From Streptomyces albireticuli (lineage in GTDB: Bacteria > Actinomycetota > Actinomycetes > Streptomycetales > Streptomycetaceae): DNA of 64,000 nucleotides. The stretch covers positions 124,001-188,000 of the forward strand of contig NZ_JAJQQS010000018.1 in NCBI RefSeq assembly GCF_021228125.1, written 5' to 3'. The stretch's first letter is position 1, and each line of letters opens with the position of its first letter. Below, in pieces: positions 1-6,814 of the stretch. Made by a program: the position numbers and the translations under genes. The notes under the pieces were generated by a model. The model did not search any database and was not told the DNA's origin. It was given only the letters and a program-made list of their open reading frames with translations.

Positions 1-462
1 TTCGGTGAGCAGCAGCAGGACGGGGAGTCCCGCGATCCGGCGGGCCAGGTAGCCGGTCCAGCGCCGGGACGCGTCGTCGGCGTAGTGGAGGTCGTCGACG
101 GCCAGCAGGACGGGGCGGCGCACGGCGGCGCGGGCCAGCAGGTCCGTGAGCCGGTGGAAGATCCGCTGTTCCTCCGTGCCGGACGGCTCGGCGAACGGGA
201 TGTCCTCGGCGGCGGGGAAGAGCTGGCGCACCAGGGCGAAAGGGAACGCGGTCTCCTCCTTCGCGCACCGGGCCCACCGCGCCTGGAGGCGGCCTTCCCC
301 GGTCTCCCGCCGCACCGCTTCGTCGAGCACGGCGGTCCGGCCGCGGCCGGGAGGCGCGGCCACCATCAGCCAGCCGCCCCGGCCCTCCCGTGCCCGGGCC
401 GCCGCCGCGGCCACGGCCCGGAACACGTCCTCACGCTCGGCCAATGTCCGTATGGGTGTCAC
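1..462 (-). CDS. LuxR-family/AAA ATPase regulator, N-terminal part only
   Basis: This gene runs off the left edge; 154 codons are visible from a GTG at 462. The start is supported by GGGAGGGA about 6 nt upstream. The N-terminus has a Walker A-like loop (APPGRGRTAV, near residue 38) and a Walker B-like segment (VLLAVDDLHYADD, near residue 125) followed by a conserved LARRIAGLPVLLLLTE stretch. This is the arrangement of the large ATP-binding LuxR (LAL/MalT-like) transcriptional regulators, whose C-terminal HTH would lie outside the window. The Walker A departs from GxxxxGK[ST]: the lysine position is Arg. Family assignment is fairly secure; the target genes are unknown. Confidence 0.75.
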   Translation of the reverse strand, partial: MTPIRTLAEREDVFRAVAAAAARAREGRGGWLMVAAPPGRGRTAVLDEAVRRETGEGRLQARWARCAKEETAFPFALVRQLFPAAEDIPFAEPSGTEEQRIFHRLTDLLARAAVRRPVLLAVDDLHYADDASRRWTGYLARRIAGLPVLLLLTE

Positions 463-573
463 CTGTTCCCTCCCGAATCCCGCGGCGCCCGGTCCCCGGC
501 CCCTGTGGGGGCGGTGCGGGGGCCTGTGGTGCATCCTGTGCGGTCCGGCGGGCCCGAGTGAGGTGATCCTCAG

Positions 574-1998
574 TCAGATTTCGGAAGGGCGGCCGGAAAG
601 GGCGGCCCCGCCCCCGGCCGGGCGGCTCGTGGCGGGCCGGGCTCCGGCGGAACGGTTCTTGGTGGGACGGGTCTTGGTGGGACGGGCCTTGAGCGGGCCC
701 TCCGCCGCGGGCCGGGCTCCGGACGGACCGCCCGTAGAAGGCAGGACTCCGGCCGGGCCGTCCGGAGAAGGCGGGGCCTCGGACGGACCGCCCGCGGAAG
801 ACAGGACCCCGGCCGAACCACCTGTAGCGGGCAAGGCTCCGACCGGACCGTTCGTCCCCGTGACGGGCGAGACCACGACCGGACCGTTCACCCCCGTGAC
901 AGGCGAGACCACAACCGGACCGTTCACCCCCGCGACAGGCGAGACCACAACCGGACCGTTCACCCCCGCGACAGGCGAGACCACAACCGGACCGTTCACC
1001 CCCGCGACAGGCGAGGCTTCCGCCCGGTGATCCCCCACCGCGACGGGCGAGGCTTCCGCCCGGTGGTCCCCCGCCGCGACGGGCGAGGCCCCGGTGCGGC
1101 GGCCGCCCGTGCGTACCGCGCCCGCGCTCGCCAGGACCACCATCGCGACGGCGGCCCAGCGCGTCGGCGACATCGCTTGGTCCAGCACCAGGACGCCCGC
1201 CGTCGCGGCGACGGCCGGTGCCAGGCTCGCCAGCACGGCGAACGTCCCGGCGGGCAGCCGCCGCAGGGCGAGGAACTCCAGGGTGTAGGGCACGCCCGAC
1301 GACATCACCGCGATCGCCAGGCCCAGGCCCAGCACCCCCGGTTCCAGCAGCGTCCCGCCCGCTGCCCCGATGCCCAGCGGCAGGCTGACCAGCGCGGCGA
1401 CGGCCAGCGCGAGCGCCAGGCCGTCCAGCCGCGGGAACCGGGCGCCCGCGCGGGCGTTGAGCACGATGTACGCCGCCCACAGCGCGCCGGCTCCCAGCGC
1501 GAAGGCCACGCCGCCGGCGTCGAGCCGGCCGAAGCCGTCGCGGCCCAGCAGGAAGACCCCGGCCAGCGCGAGGCCGGCCCACAGCAGGCCTGCGGCGCGG
1601 CGCGAGACGACGACCGACAGCAGCAGGGGGCCGAGCACCTCCAGGGTGACGGCCGCCCCGAGCGGGATCCGGTCGATCGCCTGGTAGAAGAGGATGTTCA
1701 TGCCGCCGAGCGCCAGGCCGAAGCAGACGACGAGCGCCCGGTCGGCGCGGGTGTGGCCGCGGAGCCGGGGGCGGGCGGCGGCCAGCAGGAGCAGCGCGGC
1801 GAACGTCACCCGCAGCGCGACCGTGCCGAGCGCCCCGGCCCGGGGGAAGAGCAGTGCGGCGAAGGCCGACCCGAACTGGACGGACAGCGTTCCGGCCAGG
1901 ACGAGGCCGACGCCACCGAGGGTGCCGCGTCCGGCGGCGTGGCGGAGGACGGCGGGCGCGGCCGTCGTCGGGGAGGTGGTGGGCACCGTGGAGGTCAT
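574..1998 (-). CDS. EamA/RhtA-family transporter with a repeat-built C-terminal tail
   Basis: An inner-membrane drug/metabolite-type exporter (EamA, RhtA-like). The first ~300 residues contain about ten hydrophobic segments arranged as two EamA repeats, with typical motifs such as MNILFYQAIDRIPLGAAVTL. ATG at 1998 was chosen over the in-frame GTG at 2007 because GAAAG lies just upstream. The family normally ends near residue 300. Here a further ~170 residues follow, first as near-perfect 12-residue units of the type SPVAGVNGPVVV, then as degenerate Pro/Gly/Arg-rich sequence. The tail is encoded by a 36-bp tandem repeat. The gene is divergent from the LysR gene at 2068, a layout common for LysR-controlled exporters. 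The substrate cannot be inferred. Confidence 0.85.
   Translation of the reverse strand: MTSTVPTTSPTTAAPAVLRHAAGRGTLGGVGLVLAGTLSVQFGSAFAALLFPRAGALGTVALRVTFAALLLLAAARPRLRGHTRADRALVVCFGLALGGMNILFYQAIDRIPLGAAVTLEVLGPLLLSVVVSRRAAGLLWAGLALAGVFLLGRDGFGRLDAGGVAFALGAGALWAAYIVLNARAGARFPRLDGLALALAVAALVSLPLGIGAAGGTLLEPGVLGLGLAIAVMSSGVPYTLEFLALRRLPAGTFAVLASLAPAVAATAGVLVLDQAMSPTRWAAVAMVVLASAGAVRTGGRRTGASPVAAGDHRAEASPVAVGDHRAEASPVAGVNGPVVVSPVAGVNGPVVVSPVAGVNGPVVVSPVTGVNGPVVVSPVTGTNGPVGALPATGGSAGVLSSAGGPSEAPPSPDGPAGVLPSTGGPSGARPAAEGPLKARPTKTRPTKNRSAGARPATSRPAGGGAALSGRPSEI
845..1088. repeat. 36-bp tandem repeats inside the EamA gene
   Basis: Units begin at 845, 881, 917, 953 and 989 (core GGACCGTTCACCCCCG). 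They are followed by two diverged 36-bp units (core CTTCCGCCCGGTG) up to about 1088. The length is a multiple of three, so each unit adds 12 residues to the transporter tail. Near-identity of the third and fourth units suggests recent slippage or expansion. Confidence 0.9.
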
Positions 1999-2067
1999 GT
2001 CTTTCACGGTAGGGATCGGGCCACTCGGCGTGAAATGCCTGTTCTCCCGCGGTTATGCTTCCGACGC

Positions 2068-3015
2068 ATGACCATCGAGCTGCGGCATCTGCGCGCCTTC
2101 CTCGCCATCGCCGAGGCGGGCAGCGTCACCCGCGCCGCCGCGCGCCTCCACCTCGGCCAGCCCGCGCTCTCCCGCACCTTGCGCCAGCTCGAGGACCACC
2201 TGGGCGCCCGCCTCGTCGACCGCTCCACCCATCACCTCGAACTGACCGCGGAGGGCCGTACCTTCCGCGACAAGGCAGCCGCGGCGGTCGCCGCCGTCGA
2301 GACCGCCCTCGACCCCGGGGGCCTGCGGAGCTGGCCGCTGCGCCTGGGCCACACCTGGGCGGCGCTCGGTGACCACACCGTCCCGCTGCTGCGCCGCTGG
2401 GACGAGACGTGGCCCGGCACCCCGCTGGAGCTGCTCCGCGTCGACGACCGTACGGCGGGCCTCACGCAGGGCAAGGTCGACGCGGCCGTGCTGCGCGGCG
2501 CGGACGCCTGGGCCGGACTCCGCACGGAACCACTGCTGTCGGAGGAGCGGGTGGTGGTCATGCCGGCGGACAGCCCGCTGGCGGCACTCCCCCAGGTCAC
2601 CCTGGCGGACCTCGCCGGCCGCCCGGTCGTCCTCAACACCGTCTCCGGCACCACGACGATGGACCTGTGGCCACCGGCGACGCGACCCGTCGCGGCGATC
2701 GAGGTGACCAACACCGACGAGTGGCTGATCGCCATCGCCGCGGGCCGCGCCCTGGGGGTCTCCACGTCGGCCACCCCGAGCAACCACATGCACCCGTCGC
2801 TGGTCTACCGCCCGCTCGTAGACGCGCCGGAGGTCCCGGTCGTCCTGGCCTGGCGCGAGGGGCCGGTGCACCCGGCCCTCCCGGACCTGCTGGCACTCGC
2901 CCGCGAGGTCCTCGGCGGCGGAACCGCCCGAGCCGGGGCGCCGTGTGCCGCGCCGTCCGGGACCGGGGTGGCGACGGCCGCTCCTCCCGGGCCCACCGGG
3001 GGCGCCCGGCGGTGA
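2068..3015 (+). CDS. LysR-family transcriptional regulator
   Basis: A 315-residue LysR regulator. Residues 1-60 form the winged helix with the canonical MTIELRHLRAFLAIAEAGSV start and the recognition segment AARLHLGQPALSRTLRQLE. The rest is a periplasmic-binding-like effector domain with the usual VVVMPADSPLA and VVLNTVSGTT segments. It lies 69 bp from the divergent EamA exporter, so autoregulation and control of the exporter are the natural inference. The last ~30 residues are an Ala/Gly/Pro-rich extension beyond the normal end. The ligand is unknown. Confidence 0.9.
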   Translation: MTIELRHLRAFLAIAEAGSVTRAAARLHLGQPALSRTLRQLEDHLGARLVDRSTHHLELTAEGRTFRDKAAAAVAAVETALDPGGLRSWPLRLGHTWAALGDHTVPLLRRWDETWPGTPLELLRVDDRTAGLTQGKVDAAVLRGADAWAGLRTEPLLSEERVVVMPADSPLAALPQVTLADLAGRPVVLNTVSGTTTMDLWPPATRPVAAIEVTNTDEWLIAIAAGRALGVSTSATPSNHMHPSLVYRPLVDAPEVPVVLAWREGPVHPALPDLLALAREVLGGGTARAGAPCAAPSGTGVATAAPPGPTGGARR

Positions 3016-3145
3016 CACCGGTGAAGGGCTGATCTTCAGCCTGTCCGACGATTGAGGACACCGTGCGCCGGCACGGAAAAGGGGGGCCCGGGGGCGAAGT
3101 ACCCGGTTACGGGAAGGGGCGGGCAGGGGAAAGGGCCGCGCGGGG

Positions 3146-4084
3146 TCAGGCGAGGGCCGGCAGCGCGAACCGCACACCCGTCAGACGCTCCGACAGCTCC
3201 CACAGGCGCCTGCCGGTCTCGCGGTCGGCCGCGGCGGGGGCGAGCTCCACCCGGGTGGGGGCGCCGCGCAGTTCGGCCGTGCCGTCCGGGCCGAAGAACC
3301 GGCCGCCCTCCGCGTCCGGGGCGGTCGCGGCGTACAGCTGCGGCAGCGCGCCCTCGGCCGGGGTCTGGGCGAACAGCGGGTTGCCGATCCGGCCGAAGAC
3401 GACCCGCCACAGGCCGGTCGGCGCGCTCGTCTGGAGGTTGGTGGCGGTGTAGCCGGGGTGGGCGAGCACGCTGCGGACCGGGCTGCCGGCCCGGGTCAGC
3501 CGCAGGTGGAGCTCGTGCCCGAAGACGGCGTTGGCGAACTTCGACTGGTTGTAGAAGCCCATGGGCGAGTAGCCGCGCTCGCCGGCGAGGTCGTCGAAGC
3601 GGAGGCGCGCCTTGCGGTGGTTGACCGAGCTCACCGTGACCACGCGGGGGTCGCGCCCGGCGGTCAGCGTGTCGAGCAGCAGCCCGGTGAGCGCGAAGTG
3701 GCCGAGGTGGTTGCAGGCGAACTGAAGCTCGTGGCCCTGCGCGCTCAGCGTCCTGGGCGGCGCCATCACACCGGCGTTGTTGACGAGCACGTCCAGCCGG
3801 GGGTGGTCGGCGCGCAGCCGGTCGGCGAAGGTCCGGACCGAGTCGAGGTCGGCCAGGTCGAGCCGGCGCACTTCGAGGCTGGCGTCCGGCTGTTCGGCGG
3901 TGATGCCGGCGACCGCCCGGCGGCCCTTCTCCCTGTCGCGCACCGCGAGGATCACATGTCCGCCCCGGCGGGCGAGTGCCCGAGTAGTCGCCAGGCCGAG
4001 GCCGCTGTTGGCTCCGGTCACGAGGAACACCCGGTCGGTCTGGTCGGGAATCTGCTCGGCGGTCCATCGCTGATGCTTCGTCAT
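3146..4084 (-). CDS. SDR-family NAD(P)-dependent oxidoreductase (retinol-dehydrogenase-like)
   Basis: A 312-residue short-chain dehydrogenase of the extended retinol dehydrogenase/WW-oxidoreductase type. It has the cofactor loop TGANSGLG near residue 24, LVNNAGVMAPP, the serine in VVTVSSVNH and the catalytic pair in YNQSK. The C-terminal LAHPGYTATNLQ is typical of this subgroup. ATG 4084 has no Shine-Dalgarno sequence. A TTGACA-17-CAATCT promoter places the transcription start at the ATG, so translation is probably leaderless. It is divergent from a TetR gene 80 bp away, which probably regulates it. The substrate is unknown. Confidence 0.9.
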   Translation of the reverse strand: MTKHQRWTAEQIPDQTDRVFLVTGANSGLGLATTRALARRGGHVILAVRDREKGRRAVAGITAEQPDASLEVRRLDLADLDSVRTFADRLRADHPRLDVLVNNAGVMAPPRTLSAQGHELQFACNHLGHFALTGLLLDTLTAGRDPRVVTVSSVNHRKARLRFDDLAGERGYSPMGFYNQSKFANAVFGHELHLRLTRAGSPVRSVLAHPGYTATNLQTSAPTGLWRVVFGRIGNPLFAQTPAEGALPQLYAATAPDAEGGRFFGPDGTAELRGAPTRVELAPAAADRETGRRLWELSERLTGVRFALPALA

Positions 4085-4091
4085 GCGTCAT

Positions 4092-4120
4092 AGATTGACG
4101 CTCGTGTCACTCGGTGTCAA
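4092..4120 (-). promoter_or_regulatory. Promoter of the SDR gene with an inverted repeat
   Basis: Read on the minus strand, -35 TTGACA (4120-4115) and -10 CAATCT (4097-4092) are 17 bp apart. The predicted start falls on the SDR ATG. TTGAC at 4095-4099 and GTCAA at 4116-4120 form a TTGAC-N16-GTCAA inverted repeat across the promoter, a candidate site for the neighbouring TetR. Confidence 0.6.
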
Positions 4121-4128
4121 GGCGCTAC

Positions 4129-4158
4129 TTGGTGCCACGCAAGGCATGGCGTTACCAT
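4129..4158 (+). promoter_or_regulatory. Promoter of the TetR gene, probably leaderless
   Basis: TTGGTG (4129-4134), an 18-bp spacer and TACCAT (4153-4158). The -10 ends 6 bp before the GTG at 4165, which has no ribosome binding site. This supports the GTG start and a leaderless transcript. Confidence 0.5.
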
Positions 4159-4164
4159 CGTCGG

Positions 4165-4770
4165 GTGAGTTCCCGCCCCGAAGTGAGCATGGCCGAGCGC
4201 AAACGGCAGTTGGTCTCGAACGAGCTGACCGAAGCAGCGCTGCAACTCCTGGCGACGAAGGGGTTCGACGCGGTCACCATCGACGAGATCGCGACGGCCG
4301 CCGGCGTGTCCAAGCGGACGTTCTTCCGCTACTTCGCGTCCAAGGAGGATGTCGTCGTCCAGTTCCTGGCCGGCATGGGCGCCGACATCCGGGCGGAGCT
4401 GGCGTCCCGTCCCGCCGGGGAGCGCCCCTCGGTGGCGCTGCGGTACGCGGTCGGGGTCCCCCTCACCACGTGCTCCGACCACGGCGACCGGGCACTGCGG
4501 GTCGTCCGGCTGATCCTGCGCACCCCCGCTCTGCACGCGCGCTTCCTGGAGCACCAGGCGCGGTGGCGCGACGACCTGGCGGCGGAACTGGCCGACCGCC
4601 TGGACCTCGATCCCGGCACCGACTTCTATCCGCGCCTTGCCGCCGGGATGGCGCTGAACGCCTTCGACGCCGTCCTGCACCGGTGGAGCGGCGGCGACAG
4701 GCCCGAGGACCCCACCGGGCTGACCGACCGCGCTTTCGCCGTCATCGCCCCGGCGCTGGACGCCACCTGA
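4165..4770 (+). CDS. TetR/AcrR-family regulator
   Basis: About 201 residues. The N-terminal HTH is clear: ALQLLATKGFDAVTIDEIA followed by the recognition helix GVSKRTFFRYFASKEDVV. The remainder is an all-helical ligand domain with the MftR/TetR_C_17-like pattern RALRVVRLILRTPALHARFL. The GTG at 4165 fits the promoter spacing; an internal ATG at 4189 with GAAGTGAG upstream is the alternative. It is divergent from the SDR at 3146-4084 and is its likely repressor. Confidence 0.88.
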   Translation: MSSRPEVSMAERKRQLVSNELTEAALQLLATKGFDAVTIDEIATAAGVSKRTFFRYFASKEDVVVQFLAGMGADIRAELASRPAGERPSVALRYAVGVPLTTCSDHGDRALRVVRLILRTPALHARFLEHQARWRDDLAAELADRLDLDPGTDFYPRLAAGMALNAFDAVLHRWSGGDRPEDPTGLTDRAFAVIAPALDAT

Positions 4771-4888
4771 CACGCCCGACACGACCGGCACACACCGGGC
4801 ACGCCTGACACGACCGGCGCGCCCGACACCGGAAGCTTGGATTCCGTGGCATCCCGCGCGGCCGTCCGGCCCGCCACCACCCCGGCCT

Positions 4889-4907
4889 GACGCAAGTAAT
4901 TTGCTTT
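4889..4907. promoter_or_regulatory. TetR operator copy 1 (GCAA-N5-TTGC)
   Basis: GACGCAA-GTAAT-TTGCTTT, 11 bp upstream of the TetR start at 4919. The same spaced motif recurs at 6505-6523 (perfect 7-bp arms) and at 6551-6569, both in front of the metallo-beta-lactamase and amidase genes. This indicates autoregulation plus control of those genes by the same TetR. Confidence 0.75.
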
Positions 4908-4918
4908 AGGGTGGCCGC

Positions 4919-5491
4919 ATGAGCCGTAAACCCATGGTCCGCCCCGGAGGCCGCAGCGCACGGGTCCAGCAGGCGGTCCACACCGCCGTGCGTGAGCTCC
5001 AGGCCGAGGTCGGGCGCCCGGAACTGACGGTTCCCATGATCGCGGCCCGCGCCGGCGTCACCCCTTCGACGATCTACCGTCGCTGGGGCGACCTCCAGGA
5101 ACTGCTCTCGGACGTCGCCGTCGAGCGCCTCCGCCCGGAGGCCCCCCCGGAGGACCACGGCCGCCTGCTGGACGACCTGCGGAGCTGGGCCGAGCAGTTC
5201 CTCGAGGAGATGGCCGCCCCCACGGGGCGGGCCTATCTCCGCGACGCCCTGCTGGGCGACCCCGACGGCGACAACGCGGGCCGGTGCTCGGACTACGCGG
5301 CGGAGCAGATCGGCACCGTGCTCGCCCGCGCCGTGGAGCGCGGCGAGGACGTCCCCGACGTCGACACCGTGATCGACCGGGTCGTGGCGCCGGTGATGTA
5401 CCGGATCCTGTTCCGCCCCGACGGCCTCACCGGCGCGTACGCGCACCGTCTCGCGGAGGAGGCGCTGGAGGGCTTCAGCGCGGGCCGCTGA
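4919..5491 (+). CDS. TetR-family repressor of the MBL/amidase module
   Basis: A 190-residue TetR protein. The HTH spans residues ~25-60, with PMIAARAGVTPSTIYRRWGD as its second and third helices, and the C-terminal half is a TetR_C_16-like ligand domain. It starts 11 bp after a palindrome that is repeated twice in front of the genes at 5475-6404 and 6605-8192, so it probably represses itself and both flanking transcripts. Its 3' end overlaps the convergent metallo-beta-lactamase gene by 17 bp. The ligand may be the substrate of that hydrolase or of the amidase (inference). Confidence 0.9.
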   Translation: MSRKPMVRPGGRSARVQQAVHTAVRELQAEVGRPELTVPMIAARAGVTPSTIYRRWGDLQELLSDVAVERLRPEAPPEDHGRLLDDLRSWAEQFLEEMAAPTGRAYLRDALLGDPDGDNAGRCSDYAAEQIGTVLARAVERGEDVPDVDTVIDRVVAPVMYRILFRPDGLTGAYAHRLAEEALEGFSAGR

Positions 5492-6404
5492 CCCCGGGCA
5501 CGGCTTCGAGCCGGTAGGCGTCCCCCTCGGTGACCACACGGCCCGCGGTCGGCGGCGGGAAGTGCGTACCGAGGACGAGCCCGCCGGTCCCGGCGAGCCG
5601 GGCGAGCAGCGCGCGGCGGGTCTCCTCCGCCCGTACGGGGTCGATGTCCACGCAGCTGCCGATCCCCGGGTGCGCCAGTTGCACGGGGTGGTGGAGCGAG
5701 TCCCCGGTGATGAGCGCCACCGCGCCACCGCTGCGCACCTCGACGGCGACCTGTCCGGGTGTGTGGCCCGGCGCGGGCACCAGGCGCAGGCCGTCGGCCA
5801 TGTCGAGCCCGCCGTCCGGTACGTCGACGAGGTCGAGCAGGCCCGCCCGTCCGACCGGAAGGACGGAGTCGGCGAACATGGCGCGCCGCGCCTCGTCCAT
5901 GTCGTACGCGGCCCAGAAGTCGTACTCCGCCTTCGAGGTCACGTAGCGCGCGTGGGGGAACGTCGGCACCCATTCCCCGTCGACCAGCCGGGTGTTCCAT
6001 CCGACGTGGTCGGTGTGCAGATGGGTGAGCACCACCAGGTCGACGTTCCCGGGGGTGAATCCGGCGTCCGCGAGGCGCGCGAGGTAGTCCGTGCGGAGGT
6101 CGTGCCACGCCGGGTTCGCCCTCGTCTTGCCGTTGCCGACCCCGGTGTCGACCAGTACCCGGAGCCCATCCACGACCAGCGCGAAGCTGTGGCTGTCGAC
6201 GCGCAGGACGCCGTCCGGGCCGGCGAAGTCGGGCCGCAGCCACTCGTGTCCGGCGACCACATCGGCGGTGGCGGCCGGCAGCAGCCACGCACCGGTCTCC
6301 GGCGGCAGCGGGGTCTCGTCGACGCGGTGGACGGTGATGTCCCCGACGGTCCAGCGGGCGGCGGCGCCGGGCGGGGCCGGCTCGGTGGGCTGCGTCGTGC
6401 GCAT
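5475..6404 (-). CDS. MBL-fold metallohydrolase
   Basis: A 309-residue metallo-beta-lactamase-fold hydrolase of the AHL-lactonase/alkyl-sulfatase-like branch. The metal motif HLHTDH is at 128-133. Further ligands are the His in APGHTPGQ, the Asp in ITGDSLHHP and the late His in LGTHFPPP. It has no signal peptide and is presumably cytosolic. It is divergent from the AtzG/amidase pair, with two copies of the TetR operator in the 200-bp gap, and overlaps the TetR gene tail-to-tail by 17 bp. Paired ring-opening and amidase steps on one substrate are plausible but not shown. Confidence 0.88.
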   Translation of the reverse strand: MRTTQPTEPAPPGAAARWTVGDITVHRVDETPLPPETGAWLLPAATADVVAGHEWLRPDFAGPDGVLRVDSHSFALVVDGLRVLVDTGVGNGKTRANPAWHDLRTDYLARLADAGFTPGNVDLVVLTHLHTDHVGWNTRLVDGEWVPTFPHARYVTSKAEYDFWAAYDMDEARRAMFADSVLPVGRAGLLDLVDVPDGGLDMADGLRLVPAPGHTPGQVAVEVRSGGAVALITGDSLHHPVQLAHPGIGSCVDIDPVRAEETRRALLARLAGTGGLVLGTHFPPPTAGRVVTEGDAYRLEAVPGVSGPR

Positions 6405-6504
6405 GGGCGTACTTCTCTCGTCTGCGGAGGGCCGGGCGCCCGGACGGGACGACCGGGCCGCCCCTCCCGCCCAAAGCGGGCGGAGGCGACCGGACTTGAC
6501 ATCA

Positions 6505-6523
6505 AAAGCAATTGGTTTGCTTT
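6505..6523. promoter_or_regulatory. TetR operator copy 2, perfect palindrome
   Basis: AAAGCAA-TTGGT-TTGCTTT, with perfect 7-bp arms and a 5-bp centre. TTGACA at 6496-6501 abuts it, so bound repressor would cover a promoter in the MBL/AtzG intergenic region. Confidence 0.8.
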
Positions 6524-6550
6524 AACTGACCGTAGGCTCTACCTTCGACT

Positions 6551-6569
6551 AACGCAAGCCGTTAGCTTT
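6551..6569. promoter_or_regulatory. TetR operator copy 3
   Basis: AACGCAA-GCCGT-TAGCTTT, the same 7-5-7 layout as copies 1 and 2 with one weaker half-site. Its centre is 46 bp from the centre of copy 2 and 45 bp upstream of the AtzG-like start. Confidence 0.65.
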
Positions 6570-6604
6570 AGCGCGGCGGCCGACACCCGAGGGAAGGACA
6601 GCCC

Positions 6605-6814
6605 GTGCCCGCCCCAGATCTCACCCCGCCCGAAGCCGCCCGCTGGGCCGCGCGGTCCGGACTGCCCCTGGCACCGGACCGCCACGCCGAAGTGGCGCTC
6701 ACCGCCGACCACATCCACTCCGTCGTCTCGGTCCTGCGCGAGCTGGACTTCGGCGACACACCGCCGGCCACCGCGTACCGCGCGGGAGGGGAGCGACACG
6801 ATGCGTCCGTATGA
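6605..6814 (+). CDS. AtzG-like (DUF4089) small amidase subunit
   Basis: A 69-residue protein starting at GTG 6605. It resembles the GatC-like AtzG/DUF4089 family, small helical partners that stabilise amidase-signature hydrolases. The pattern SGLPLAPDRHAEVALTADHI followed by VLRELDFGDTPPATAYRAG matches that family's LPL...EPA.VF layout. It overlaps the following amidase start by 14 bp, indicating coupled translation and a stoichiometric complex. It is the first gene after the two TetR operators. Confidence 0.7.
   Translation: MPAPDLTPPEAARWAARSGLPLAPDRHAEVALTADHIHSVVSVLRELDFGDTPPATAYRAGGERHDASV

Noticed and set aside
845..1088. CRISPR-like periodicity
   Set aside because: The repeats are contiguous 36-bp in-frame coding units without spacers.
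431..1582. Long Arg/Gly-rich minus-strand frame across the EamA tail repeats
   Set aside because: It is the shifted reading of the same 36-bp repeats; low complexity, wrong third-position bias, and the EamA frame is continuous with a recognised domain.
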